64,000 nucleotides of DNA, taken from the NCBI RefSeq assembly GCF_900109325.1, contig NZ_FNZU01000009.1, positions 1 to 64,000 of the forward strand, given 5' to 3'. Position numbers and translations under genes: made by a program. Under the pieces are notes generated by a model. It did not search any database and was not told the origin of the DNA. It worked only from the letters and a program-made list of their open reading frames with translations. The DNA comes from Alkalibacterium pelagium. GTDB taxonomy: Bacteria > Bacillota > Bacilli > Lactobacillales > Carnobacteriaceae_A. Shown here piece by piece: positions 8,543 through 17,165 of the stretch (position 1 is its first letter; the number at the start of each line of letters is the position of its first letter).

Positions 8543-9955
8543 TTGTTTAGAACAACGCTATTTATTTACTTGCCTGTAGTCGTCCTGATCCTTCTTCTGC
8601 ATCGCCTGATCTTCGGCGCTTCAATGGGTGTCGGATGGGGCCTGATAGCATTCTACTGGATACTGTTTGCTGTCTGGATGAACGCACGTTATTCCCGCAA
8701 GATGCAGCACGAAGATGTATCAGGATTAGATAAAGTTGAAAGCCGTCTGGACGCAGATAGATGGAAAATTACAGAAAGGGAAGCTGATCTGATCCGTTTG
8801 AAACCTGAATTCGATCGGCTATTCAGTCTATCCATAGATGATCAGATCGTCATTTATTATAGTGAAGATAAAGTCAGGATTGAGGGTCCAGCATACTATT
8901 TGAGAAGATTGTCCAATGACATCAGGGGAATAAGTGGAAAACAGGGACAAAAAATTAGAACTGTTCTCACTGTATTGGTCATTGCTGGCGTATCGCTCAT
9001 TCCTTTGCTCTCTCAAAGCAGACTCCTCTGGGAACTTCAGGTATTCGCTCATAATATCCAAGCTTCATCCAGTAGTGGTAACAATCTGACTGAACCTGGT
9101 CAGAGAGGCAGCTCTGTCGCAAACACACTGAATGGCGGATATGGGGTCGTGGATGATGCCAGTCTGTACTTGATTGAGTGGCAGAGAATCCTTGAAATCG
9201 ATCTGAATACTGAAGAAGAAACAGTTATCATTGATAGAGCAAGTGCCGAGCCCTGGTTAGGCAATCTGAATCTTATAGGGGACTGGTTGTATTACTCAGA
9301 TAATAATTCCCTTCATCGAGTCAGAACAGATGGGAACAATCAAGAGACCTTGTATGATCTGGGTCAGATGAGTGCCGTACAGATCGTCGACGAGACCATT
9401 TACTTTATCAATGATCAGGATGATAACAATCCCTACCGGATGACCCTTGATGGAGGTAATGTGGAACGGATTATTGATGTGAGCCTCACCAGCATGACCG
9501 TCTATGAGGACCAGATACTGTTCAGTCATGAGTCGGGTCGGGAAGGCAGGATGGAGCGGATGCAGCCGGACGGGTCGGGGAGAGAGACGCTATTGATTGG
9601 AGAAGCTTCTTCTATCATGATCTGGGAAGACTATTATTACTATATTGGTCAGGAGAGCAGACTCTATAGAATGGACCAGTCAGGTACGACTGAACCGGAA
9701 TTAGTCATTGATTACCCAGTCAGTCTGTATACATTGACGAATCAGGGCATTTACTTTGCAGCTGAATTTGATTCAGGACAGAATCAAGATAATGGCATGT
9801 ATATGAGTGAGTTGGACGGATCAGACATTCAGCAAGTAGCACTCGGTCAGCTCACGGACAGGTTGATTACGACCGAGGAGGCCATATTCTATAATACTGG
9901 TCTGGAAAGCTTCCATAATTTTGAAAGAATCGATTTGGGTGACGGTTTAGAGTAA
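8543..9955 (+). CDS. Membrane protein with a DUF5050-like beta-propeller region
   Basis: 470 residues from a TTG start. Two membrane segments are near residues 7-48, a cytoplasmic stretch follows to ~130, a third segment lies at about 142-160, and an outside domain of ~270 residues follows. That domain contains about five repeats of the pattern 'LYYSD...LHRVRTDG...ETLYDL', the pattern of DUF5050 proteins that fold like LDL-receptor YWTD propellers. The role is unknown; surface sensing or binding is inferred. The upstream lipoprotein gene is probably a partner. The ribosome-binding site (GGAAG) is weak, so the start is uncertain. Confidence 0.7.
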   Translation: MFRTTLFIYLPVVVLILLLHRLIFGASMGVGWGLIAFYWILFAVWMNARYSRKMQHEDVSGLDKVESRLDADRWKITEREADLIRLKPEFDRLFSLSIDDQIVIYYSEDKVRIEGPAYYLRRLSNDIRGISGKQGQKIRTVLTVLVIAGVSLIPLLSQSRLLWELQVFAHNIQASSSSGNNLTEPGQRGSSVANTLNGGYGVVDDASLYLIEWQRILEIDLNTEEETVIIDRASAEPWLGNLNLIGDWLYYSDNNSLHRVRTDGNNQETLYDLGQMSAVQIVDETIYFINDQDDNNPYRMTLDGGNVERIIDVSLTSMTVYEDQILFSHESGREGRMERMQPDGSGRETLLIGEASSIMIWEDYYYYIGQESRLYRMDQSGTTEPELVIDYPVSLYTLTNQGIYFAAEFDSGQNQDNGMYMSELDGSDIQQVALGQLTDRLITTEEAIFYNTGLESFHNFERIDLGDGLE

Positions 9956-10016
9956 TCTAGCTTTCACGTAATTGAATAAAGTATAAGAATATGTTTCCGA
10001 ATAAAAGGAGAAATCA

Positions 10017-10060
10017 GAAAACCTCTCAGGACCTGAATATCAGCGTCCTGAGAGGTTTTC
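10017..10060. terminator. Bidirectional terminator between converging genes
   Basis: AAAACCTCTCAGGAC pairs with GTCCTGAGAGGTTTT. It serves the DUF5050-like gene on the plus strand and lactate oxidase on the minus strand. Confidence 0.88.
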
Positions 10061-10066
10061 TATTGG

Positions 10067-11176
10067 TTACTTCTGGTCGAACAGTTTGGTGTGCTTGATG
10101 TCTTCGACAGTCTGTGTCCCTGCGAGCTGCATGACACGTTTCAGATCGGTATGGAAGTAGTCGAATACGCTCTTGACGCCTTTCCATCCGCCTAGTGCCA
10201 GACCGTATAGTGCAGGCCGTCCGATAGCTACGACATCTGCTCCGCTTGCGAGTGCTTTGAAGATATGCTCTCCGCGACGGATGCCTGAATCGAAGACGAT
10301 AGGGACACGGCCCTGAACAGCTTCAGAAATGCGTTCAAGTGTATCGAATGATCCTGGCGCACCATCCAGCTGACGGCCTCCGTGATTTGAAACCCAGATC
10401 CCAGCAGCCCCGGCCCCGATGGCTAGAAGTGCATCCTCAGGAGACTGAATGCCTTTGACAAAGACAGGAAGGCCGGAGTAGTCTGTCAGGAACTCCACGT
10501 CTTTCGGGCTGATTTTCTGCTTGGACTGCGCATAGATATTATTGAGTGACATTTTTTCACCTGAACCAGTCAGATAACGTGAGACGATCGGCATACCGAA
10601 TGGGTAGACGAACTTATTACGCATATCTTTTTCGCGGTTCCCTGACAGAGTAGAGTCTGCGGTCAGGATGATTGCAGTCGCTCCGTCGGCTTTCGCTTCA
10701 TCCACAATAGCTTTGTTCAGTTCATCGTCTTTACTCATGTAAATCTGGAACCAGCGGGGTGAACCGTTCAGTCCTTCTTCGATTTCTTCGAATTTAGCGC
10801 CTGAATAGGCACTGATGGACATGATCGTTCCGAATTCAGACACGCCTTTAGCTGTCCCGGCCTCTTTTGTCTGGTGAGCCAGTCCGTGAGCAGCAATAGG
10901 TGCCATAATGAATGGAGCCGTAATGTCATGACCCAGGATACTGGTTTGTGTATCCGGATGCTCGACATCTGCCAGTACACGTGGAAGGATGCCTTTGTGG
11001 TTGAATGATTCGACGTTCTGTCTCAATGTGTACTCATCACCGGATCCGCCGGAAATGTAGTCATATCCGCCTTGAGGCACGACTTCTCCCGCAAGCATTT
11101 CCAGTTCGTAGGTATTAACGATATCCAATTCTTTTACCTCACTAGGTGCAAGATATTCTTGTTTTGTCTGTTCCAT
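10067..11176 (-). CDS. lox: L-lactate oxidase (FMN-dependent)
   Basis: 369 residues, closely resembling Aerococcus viridans lactate oxidase along its length, including [38 protein letters not shown] and [12 protein letters not shown]. It oxidises L-lactate with O2 to pyruvate and H2O2 using FMN. The catalytic His and substrate Arg sit in SNHGGRQ near residue 265; the FMN site [10 protein letters not shown] is near 295. The start is ATG 11176, with GGAGG ahead of it; the track-like ATG at 11191 is itself part of that site. It is the third gene of lrgA-lrgB-lox, 48 bases after lrgB, which suggests a shared role in lactate/pyruvate overflow. Confidence 0.93.
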   Translation of the reverse strand: MEQTKQEYLAPSEVKELDIVNTYELEMLAGEVVPQGGYDYISGGSGDEYTLRQNVESFNHKGILPRVLADVEHPDTQTSILGHDITAPFIMAPIAAHGLAHQTKEAGTAKGVSEFGTIMSISAYSGAKFEEIEEGLNGSPRWFQIYMSKDDELNKAIVDEAKADGATAIILTADSTLSGNREKDMRNKFVYPFGMPIVSRYLTGSGEKMSLNNIYAQSKQKISPKDVEFLTDYSGLPVFVKGIQSPEDALLAIGAGAAGIWVSNHGGRQLDGAPGSFDTLERISEAVQGRVPIVFDSGIRRGEHIFKALASGADVVAIGRPALYGLALGGWKGVKSVFDYFHTDLKRVMQLAGTQTVEDIKHTKLFDQK

Positions 11177-11224
11177 TGTAAATTCCTCCATTTTATATAG
11201 TCTTTGTGTTAGATGATAAATATA

Positions 11225-11932
11225 TTAGCTGAATAGAAGCTGAATCAGCAGCAGGCCGACAGGTGCCAGAATGACGACGGCGATACCGGTCAGGACGATA
11301 GACAGGCCGGACATGGCACCTTGAACGTCTCCCATTTCGATTGCTTTAGTCGTTCCCATAGCATGTGAGCCGGAACCCATGGCCACGCCTTGTGCAACGG
11401 GATCGGTCACTTTCAGCCATTTGAAAATAGTCGGCCCGACGACCGCTCCCAGTACCCCTGTGAACACGACGACAGCCACTGTCAGAGAAGCGATACCTCC
11501 GAGGGATTCAGATACACCCAAGGCGATCGCAGTCGTCACTGATTTTGGAAACAGTGTGGCAGCCAATTCCTCGTTGAACTGGAATGTCAGACTGAGCAGG
11601 ACGATGATCACTGTGTGAAAAACGACGCCGATTCCGATACCTGATAAGATAGCGGCTACATTTTCTCTCAGATGAGCGATGTTCTTCTTCAGCTTGATAG
11701 CCAGGGCGACCGTTGCGGGAGTGACCCACATGTTGATATACTGTCCACCGCTAAAGTAGGTCTCATATGAGATATCCATCAGAAGCAAAGTGACGATCGT
11801 CATCACTATGGCAAAGACCAGTGGGGTAAAAAGCGGGATCGGCCACCGTTTATGAAGCTGCTGTCCGATGAGGTACAAAGAAACGGACAGGACGATACCG
11901 AAAAATGGATTAGCTGCGAGTTCCTGGATCAC
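11225..11932 (-). CDS. lrgB: LrgB/CidB-family membrane protein (possible pyruvate transporter subunit)
   Basis: 235 residues with about seven hydrophobic segments. The family motifs ALGVSESLGGIASLT and HAMGTTKAIEMG are present. LrgB/CidB proteins were described as antiholin-like; the Bacillus PftAB and Streptococcus LrgAB pairs carry pyruvate. The GTG start at 11932 has AAGGAGAG ahead of it and overlaps the end of lrgA by 23 bases, which indicates translational coupling. With lactate oxidase directly downstream, pyruvate transport is the more attractive role here, but that is inference. Confidence 0.88.
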   Translation of the reverse strand: MIQELAANPFFGIVLSVSLYLIGQQLHKRWPIPLFTPLVFAIVMTIVTLLLMDISYETYFSGGQYINMWVTPATVALAIKLKKNIAHLRENVAAILSGIGIGVVFHTVIIVLLSLTFQFNEELAATLFPKSVTTAIALGVSESLGGIASLTVAVVVFTGVLGAVVGPTIFKWLKVTDPVAQGVAMGSGSHAMGTTKAIEMGDVQGAMSGLSIVLTGIAVVILAPVGLLLIQLLFS

Positions 11933-12335
11933 TGACTTTCTCTCCTTTCCATAATGGACTGACGCGTGCTGCGTGCTGTCCGGATCGTACTCTGGATCTT
12001 CTGATGATCAGCTGAACGACGACGCCGACCAGAGCAATCATCAGAGTAGTTGAAATGAAGATGACGACAAGCAGCTGCCACCAGACTGAACTGATAATGC
12101 CGAAATTTGTCATCAGACCTACCCCGGCCGGGATAAATAGAATGGCCATGTTATTTGTCAGCCATTCGCCAACATCCTCGACCTGTTCCATCCCGATCCA
12201 GTTGAACTGCAAAGCTGTAAAGAGCAGGACCATACCCAGCACGCTTCCCGGAACCGCAATGGGGCTGAGGTAAGAGAGCAGTTCACCTAAGAAGGAGAAC
12301 AGGAAGAGCCAGAAAAGCTGTTTGATGATTTTCAA
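11910..12335 (-). CDS. lrgA: LrgA/CidA-family membrane protein
   Basis: 141 residues with four hydrophobic segments, the usual LrgA/CidA (holin-like) form; PGSVLGMVLLF and FIPAGVGLM are the family motifs. It acts with LrgB in the membrane. The TTG start at 12335 lies seven bases after AAGGAGGGA. It is the first gene of the lrgA-lrgB-lox operon and is divergent from a LysR regulator. The last ~25 residues (RSRVRSGQH...) are polar and extend beyond the membrane core. A good CcpA-type site lies near the operon's probable start point. Confidence 0.88.
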   Translation of the reverse strand: MKIIKQLFWLFLFSFLGELLSYLSPIAVPGSVLGMVLLFTALQFNWIGMEQVEDVGEWLTNNMAILFIPAGVGLMTNFGIISSVWWQLLVVIFISTTLMIALVGVVVQLIIRRSRVRSGQHAARVSPLWKGEKVSDPGTRS

Positions 12336-12440
12336 TACCTTTCCCTCCTTGATTGATTTGATGCTTTAACCAGTCATGTATAAAAATGAGCCAGATGGGC
12401 TTAAGATGATGCAAAAAAAGTGGCGTATTCGGCGCTGACT

Positions 12441-12455
12441 GTGAAAGCGGTGTCT
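12441..12455. promoter_or_regulatory. cre-like CcpA site upstream of lrgAB-lox
   Basis: GTGAAAGCGGTGTCT matches the cre consensus WTGNAANCGNWNNCW at every fixed position except the first W. It lies just downstream of a TATAGT -10 candidate on the minus strand (12465-12470; TTCCAT as a weak -35, 17 bp spacer), where CcpA binding would repress. lrgAB/cidABC/pftAB operons are known to be under carbon catabolite control. Confidence 0.5.
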
Positions 12456-12511
12456 ACACATCATACTATAGCAACCGTTTACATGTTATGGAATATAGCC
12501 TTTTTATGGTA

Positions 12512-12530
12512 TTATAAATATTATTTATAA
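12512..12530. promoter_or_regulatory. Perfect AT-rich palindrome upstream of the LysR gene
   Basis: TTATAAATA-T-TATTTATAA is a perfect 9-bp inverted repeat around one base. It lies 50 bases ahead of the LysR start in the shared control region. It could be an operator for the regulator itself; AT-rich palindromes also occur by chance. Confidence 0.35.
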
Positions 12531-12579
12531 GATGAGACATCGTGATAATTGTCACTTTGTGAGAAGGAGCATGGGCAAA

Positions 12580-13485
12580 ATGAAATTACAGGATCTGTAT
12601 TATTTCAGACAGCTGGCAGAAACGCGGAGCTTCACGGAGACTGCGGAAGCATTTTACATTTCTCAGCCTTCCATATCGATCGCCTTGAAGCGACTTGAAG
12701 ATGAATTCAATACGAGATTGATCAGTCGTGATCGTTCCTCAAAAAGTGTGCAGCTGACCGAAACGGGTGAACTGCTTTACAAACGCTCACAGGAAATCAT
12801 CGATCTGATCGACAAAACAAAAAAAGTTCTCCATGATATGGAGACCAGAGAAGTCCATCTGGGTTTTCTGCCGACGATCGGTGGCCATTTTCTTCCATCG
12901 ATTATGCCGCATCTGTCCGATTATCTGCCGTCACTGAAATTAGTTGAAGAGGAAAGTTCAGATATGATGTATGACATGGTGAAGAACAATCAGATCTCTT
13001 CGGCGATCGTAGGCAGTGATGTTCCTGAGTTCAAGGAGAAATGGCTGACGCAGATCCCCATCGCAGTGAGGGAGATGAATGTCTGGGTCGCCCAGCACCA
13101 TCCTCTAGCTAATTATAAACGGCTGAATGCACGGATGCTCAAGGAAACAAGTTTTGTGACGCTGGCAAAGGGTTATACCCATCAGCGCATGTTCGACAAA
13201 TGGGCGAAAGCCAACGCGCTTGACCAGTCCAGAGTTCATTTTACGAATGAAATTCAGACAGCCAACTCAATGATTGCGTCAGGAATGAGTGCCGGACTGA
13301 TGATTGACTTGCTTGTCAGAGACCGGGCTGACCTGGTCAAACTGGAACTGACTCATGCACCGAAATTTTATATCAGCCTGCTGGTGAACACCTCGTCAGA
13401 GGTCACTTCGGATCAGAAGGCATTCAATGATAAGCTGATAAAAGTGGTCCAGGACCTGTTCAGTGATGAAAGGCAACAGGTATGA
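12580..13485 (+). CDS. LysR-family regulator of the lrgAB-lox operon
   Basis: 301 residues: an N-terminal winged helix (residues 1-60, FTETAEAFYISQPSISIALKR) and a C-terminal substrate-binding-like effector domain. It corresponds in position to CidR of staphylococci and YwbI of Bacillus, which activate neighbouring cid/lrg-type operons in response to acetate or pyruvate. I start at ATG 12580, ten bases after AAGGAG; the ATG at 12571 is too close to that site. It is divergent from lrgA with a 244-bp shared control region. The effector is not visible from sequence. Confidence 0.88.
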   Translation: MKLQDLYYFRQLAETRSFTETAEAFYISQPSISIALKRLEDEFNTRLISRDRSSKSVQLTETGELLYKRSQEIIDLIDKTKKVLHDMETREVHLGFLPTIGGHFLPSIMPHLSDYLPSLKLVEEESSDMMYDMVKNNQISSAIVGSDVPEFKEKWLTQIPIAVREMNVWVAQHHPLANYKRLNARMLKETSFVTLAKGYTHQRMFDKWAKANALDQSRVHFTNEIQTANSMIASGMSAGLMIDLLVRDRADLVKLELTHAPKFYISLLVNTSSEVTSDQKAFNDKLIKVVQDLFSDERQQV

Positions 13486-13533
13486 ATAAACAGGAAGGAC
13501 CAAAAGTTAGTATAAAAAAATAATCAGTTAACC

Positions 13534-13562
13534 TTGACATTAAAAATAACACTCACTATAAT
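13534..13562 (+). promoter_or_regulatory. Consensus promoter of the trp leader and operon
   Basis: TTGACA (13534-13539), 17 bp, TATAAT (13557-13562): a perfect sigma-A promoter. The transcript would begin near 13569 and run through the leader peptide, terminator and T-box. Confidence 0.88.
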
Positions 13563-13613
13563 GAGAAACAATTAATCAAACGACTAACAAAAAGAAAGGA
13601 GGGTCACTTCATT

Positions 13614-13715
13614 ATGACTAACGGTTCATTCATCCAATTGACAGAGCAGAATACATGGCAAAGCTGGGGCGTCGACGTACGCGCTGGTTATTGGCGTTGC
13701 TCTAAAATTGAATGA
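13614..13715 (+). CDS. trpL: Trp-rich leader peptide of the trp operon
   Basis: A 33-codon frame with a full AAAGGAGGG site nine bases ahead of its ATG, placed right after the trp promoter. It encodes Trp at positions 15, 18 and 27 in a segment reading WQSWGVDVRAGYWR. The sequence downstream folds into a nested hairpin and then a terminator, the layout of a translation-dependent attenuator in which a ribosome starved for charged tRNA-Trp would pause. It was too short for routine gene calling. I do not recognise the peptide from a described leader family; function is inferred from position, Trp content and downstream structure. Confidence 0.7.
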   Translation: MTNGSFIQLTEQNTWQSWGVDVRAGYWRCSKIE

Positions 13716-13748
13716 GGGAATCGTAATGAGTGATTCTTCAGTTATACC

Positions 13749-13823
13749 GCAGCTGTTTTTCAGAAGGTGACCGCACTGACATCAGGTTCAGTGTATCCGT
13801 ATACCTTTCTGGATCCAGCTGTC
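13749..13823 (+). promoter_or_regulatory. Nested RNA hairpin between leader peptide and terminator
   Basis: CAGCTG (13750-13755) and CAGAAGGT (13761-13768) can pair with ACCTTTCTG (13803-13811) and CAGCTG (13817-13822). Inside lies a second stem, CACTGA/TCAGTG (13774-13793). This is a plausible switch element of the attenuator. Confidence 0.45.
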
Positions 13824-13830
13824 CATCTGC

Positions 13831-13871
13831 AAAGGCAGAAACTCATTTTAAATGGGGTTCTGCCTTTTTTA
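13831..13871 (+). terminator. Attenuator terminator of the trp leader
   Basis: AAAGGCAGAA pairs with TTCTGCCTTT, the stem is extended by CTCATTT/AAATGGG, and a T run follows. It lies between the leader peptide and the T-box, so it must be read through for the operon to be expressed from the 13534 promoter. Confidence 0.85.
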
Positions 13872-13884
13872 ATTTTATATTAGT

Positions 13885-14124
13885 TGATCATACATGAGAA
13901 GAGTACAGTGGATCATCCTTTTACAGAGAACCTGCCGGGCTGAGAGGTGGGTAGAGGAGTCGACTGGAATGGGCTCATGGGAATTTGCCTGAAGGAAAGT
14001 AAGGTGAGTCGAGTCATTCACGTTAACGAATGAAAGTGCAGGAGACTCGTCTCCTGAATTGTGGTGGTACCGCGGTATTTTATCGTCCCTCAGTAGCTTA
14101 ACGGCTAGTGGGGGGCATTTTTTT
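13885..14124 (+). promoter_or_regulatory. T-box riboswitch (tRNA-Trp) upstream of trpE
   Basis: The T-box sequence GTGGTGGTACCGCGG is at 14061-14075. Ahead of it stands a long stem I region with the typical GAGAGG..GGTAGAG and AGGAAAGTAAGGTGAGTC segments. After it the terminator hairpin CGTCCCTCAGTAGC/GCTAGTGGGGGGC with a T run is at 14084-14124. UGG codons at 13965-13967 or 13970-13972 in the specifier region fit tRNA-Trp, as do the downstream genes. Uncharged tRNA-Trp would stabilise the antiterminator and permit transcription. Confidence 0.92.
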
Positions 14125-14200
14125 ATTGAAAAATTAACGGATTGAAGAAAGAAGTAAAGAGGATTATCGGAAGAGATATTACACAAAGGGAGAGAAGAAA

Positions 14201-15568
14201 ATGACCAGTCAATACAGAACAGAGCAGATAAACGGAGATATGCTGACACCTATTTCAGTGTTTCAGAGACTCAAAGGAGAAAAGAAATTCATACTGGAAA
14301 GTTCAGATGGGCATGGAAAGAAAGGCCAGTATTCCTTTATAGGGATGAACCCGTACAAGGAAATCATCGGGAACGGAAAGACTGTGAGGATCAAAGAAGG
14401 GAAACGGGAACAGACGTCATTGAAGAAGCCACTGGATGTCGTCAAGGCTCACATTCCAGAGATCACCCTGGACCTTCCTTTTCCATTTTACGGCGGGGCA
14501 GTCGGCTACATCGGGTACGATGCCATTCGAGAATATGAAGACATCGGGAGTCGGCTGAAAGATGAGATAGCCATGCCGGACCTTCATCTCATGTTCTATC
14601 AGGAACTGGTTGTGTTCGATCATGTCAGGCAGGAAGTGACGATCGTCGCATTGGACATTGAAGGAGACAGACAGCTGGACAGACGAATCAGAGCAATCAG
14701 AGAGATGATTCATAATCCATCAGAAGAACAGACGGAAGATCTGTCATCTCTCACCTTCACTGCTTCGGTCGATAAGGACGAATTTGTGAGACGCGTGATG
14801 AAAGCCAAGGAGTATATCGTAGATGGAGATATTTTCCAGGTAGTCCTTTCCCAGCGTATGCAGGCTGAATTTGATGTGGATGCCTTTACCTTCTACCGGA
14901 AACTGAGAGTGGCTAATCCCTCACCTTACATGTTCTATGTGGATTTCGACCAGTACACTGTGCTAGGTGCTTCACCCGAAAGTCTAATCAAAGTGACGGG
15001 CAGACAGATCGTGACGAATCCGATCGCCGGGACTCGGCCGAGAGGGAAAACAGAAGAGGAAGATCAGGCGTACGCAGCTGATCTGCTGTCTGATGAAAAA
15101 GAACGGGCCGAACACAAGATGCTGGTGGATCTGAGCCGGAACGATCTGGGGCGAGTGTCAGAAATCGGATCGATCTCTCTAAATACATTCATGACGGTCG
15201 AACGGTTCCAGCACGTGATGCACATTGTTTCAGAGGTCAGCGGCACACTGGCTGAAGGCCTGAGCGGTCTGGATGCGTTGATTACAACATTGCCGGCAGG
15301 GACTGTTTCAGGAGCTCCGAAAATCCGGGCGATGCAGATCGTCAACGAGCTGGAAGATCATCAGCGCGGTGTGTATTCGGGATCCGTCGGCTACATCAAC
15401 GTGAACGGGGATCTGGATCTGGCACTGGCTATCCGGACAATGGTCGTGAAGGATAAAAAGGCATATGTGCAGGCAGGAGCCGGGATTGTCTATGATTCCG
15501 ATCCTGAAAGTGAATATCAGGAAACATTGAATAAAGCAAAATCACTTCTGGAGGTGGGACAAAAATGA
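14201..15568 (+). CDS. trpE: Anthranilate synthase component I
   Basis: 455 residues; catalyses chorismate to anthranilate with ammonia supplied by TrpG. The N-terminal LESS motif (about residue 31) is part of the tryptophan feedback site. The chorismate-binding core carries NPIAGTRPRG, DLSRNDLGRV and VSGAPKIRAMQI. The ATG at 14201 follows GGGAGAG. It is the first gene of trpEGDCFBA; its last four bases overlap trpG (ATGA), so the two subunits are translationally coupled. Confidence 0.96.
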   Translation: MTSQYRTEQINGDMLTPISVFQRLKGEKKFILESSDGHGKKGQYSFIGMNPYKEIIGNGKTVRIKEGKREQTSLKKPLDVVKAHIPEITLDLPFPFYGGAVGYIGYDAIREYEDIGSRLKDEIAMPDLHLMFYQELVVFDHVRQEVTIVALDIEGDRQLDRRIRAIREMIHNPSEEQTEDLSSLTFTASVDKDEFVRRVMKAKEYIVDGDIFQVVLSQRMQAEFDVDAFTFYRKLRVANPSPYMFYVDFDQYTVLGASPESLIKVTGRQIVTNPIAGTRPRGKTEEEDQAYAADLLSDEKERAEHKMLVDLSRNDLGRVSEIGSISLNTFMTVERFQHVMHIVSEVSGTLAEGLSGLDALITTLPAGTVSGAPKIRAMQIVNELEDHQRGVYSGSVGYINVNGDLDLALAIRTMVVKDKKAYVQAGAGIVYDSDPESEYQETLNKAKSLLEVGQK

Positions 15569-16155
15569 TTTTACTCATTGATAACTATGATTCATTTACC
15601 TATAACGTGTATCAGTACATTGGCGAACTTGAAGACGTGATGGTCGTCCGAAATGACGCAGTGACCCTTGAAGACATCCGCAACCTTAAACCGAAAGCCA
15701 TCGTGCTGTCGCCCGGACCGGGGACGCCGGCAGAAGCGGGCATCTGTATCGATCTTATCCGGGAATTCAAGGCTGAGATTCCGATTCTGGGCATCTGTCT
15801 TGGACATCAGGCTATCGGTGAAGCCTTTGGCGGGAGCGTCAGCCATGCAGAAGAGGTCAAACACGGCAAGACCGCAGTCATTACTCACAATCAGACAGAA
15901 CTGTTTCAAGGATTGGATCAGGAAATCGAAGTGATGCGGTATCACTCGCTGGTCATTTTAAGAAACACCATACCTGATAATCTGGATATAACGGCTGAAT
16001 CGATAGAAGACGGAGAAATCATGGCGGTCAGACACCAGACCTATCCCATCTATGGTGTGCAGTTTCACCCGGAATCCATTGGAACAGCTGACGGGAGACA
16101 GATGATCAGAAACTTTCTGAATCTGGTCGATGAAAAGGTAGGGAGTGCATCATGA
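15565..16155 (+). CDS. trpG: Anthranilate synthase component II (glutamine amidotransferase)
   Basis: 196 residues of class I glutamine amidotransferase. The nucleophile Cys is in GICLGHQ near residue 78, and the His/Glu pair is in FHPESIGT near residue 170; LSPGPGTP forms the oxyanion region. It feeds ammonia to TrpE and may also serve p-aminobenzoate synthesis, since only one copy is seen here. It overlaps trpE by four bases and trpD by four bases. Confidence 0.95.
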   Translation: MILLIDNYDSFTYNVYQYIGELEDVMVVRNDAVTLEDIRNLKPKAIVLSPGPGTPAEAGICIDLIREFKAEIPILGICLGHQAIGEAFGGSVSHAEEVKHGKTAVITHNQTELFQGLDQEIEVMRYHSLVILRNTIPDNLDITAESIEDGEIMAVRHQTYPIYGVQFHPESIGTADGRQMIRNFLNLVDEKVGSAS

Positions 16156-17165
16156 AAACTTACATTGAAAAAGTGGCGAGTCAATCGGACTTGTCTCTGG
16201 AGGAAATGGAAGCCGCCAGTGCGCAGCTCTTTGATGAGAATGTAGACGAACTGCAGAAAGCGGGCTTTCTCATGGCACTGAGGACCAAAGGAGAGACGGT
16301 AGATGAACTGACAGGACTTGCGAAAGTCATGCAGAAAGTAGCGGTTCAGCTGCCGCGCCAGCTCCCGGATGTCATGGACAACTGCGGAACTGGAGGAGAC
16401 GGGTCACAGAGTTTCAATATCAGTACTACGAGTGCCTTCGTTCTGGCCGGTGCTGGTGTGACAGTCGCCAAACACGGTAACCGCAGTATTTCCAGCAGAA
16501 CGGGCAGCGCAGACGTGCTTGAAGCGCTGGGCGTCCATTTATCCGCTTCTCCTGAAGAAATGACGGAGCTGCTGGAGAAAAACCGCATTGCCTTCCTATT
16601 TGCTCAACAGATGCATCCCTCAATGAAAGCAGTCATGCCTGCTCGAAGACGTCTAGGCGTCCCGACGATTTTCAACCTGATCGGTCCTTTGACGAATCCG
16701 GTAGACTTATCTGCACAACTGATCGGTGTCTACAGGAAGGATGCCCTTCATGACGTGGGTCAGGTCCTGAGGCAGCTCGGCAGAAAACGTGCCGTCGTCG
16801 TCCACGGCCACGGAGGCATGGATGAAGCTTCTTTAAGCGGACCGAACAGCTGCATCCTTGTGACTGAAACCGGACTAGAACCGTTCGACCTGTCACCGGA
16901 AGAGCTGGGCCTTAAGCGTGCTCAAAACGAAGACCTGAGAGGCGGAGATGCTGAAGAAAACGCCCGGATCTTGAGAAACATTCTTGAAGGTGAAAAAGGC
17001 CCTCGAAGAGACGTTGTACTTCTTAATGCCGCATTGGGGCTGATGGCCAGCGGAAAAGCAGCCACCCCTCGGGACGGACTGATTCTGGCAGAAGAAAGCA
17101 TCAATTCAGGACGTGCCTTGGCTGCTCTGGACTACCTGATCACTTACGGGAAAGGAGACAGATAG
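16152..17165 (+). CDS. trpD: Anthranilate phosphoribosyltransferase
   Basis: 337 residues; transfers phosphoribose from PRPP to anthranilate. The PRPP and Mg sites DNCGTGGDG (near 76-84), NISTTSAFV, KHGNRSISSRTGSADVLE and the NLIGPLTNP segment are all intact. The start ATG overlaps the trpG stop; the stop TAG overlaps the trpC GTG start. Confidence 0.96.
   Translation: MKTYIEKVASQSDLSLEEMEAASAQLFDENVDELQKAGFLMALRTKGETVDELTGLAKVMQKVAVQLPRQLPDVMDNCGTGGDGSQSFNISTTSAFVLAGAGVTVAKHGNRSISSRTGSADVLEALGVHLSASPEEMTELLEKNRIAFLFAQQMHPSMKAVMPARRRLGVPTIFNLIGPLTNPVDLSAQLIGVYRKDALHDVGQVLRQLGRKRAVVVHGHGGMDEASLSGPNSCILVTETGLEPFDLSPEELGLKRAQNEDLRGGDAEENARILRNILEGEKGPRRDVVLLNAALGLMASGKAATPRDGLILAEESINSGRALAALDYLITYGKGDR

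Noticed and set aside
13875-14249. 124-residue minus-strand frame over the T-box
   Set aside because: It covers a structured riboswitch and the trpE start on the opposite strand and has no ribosome-binding site.
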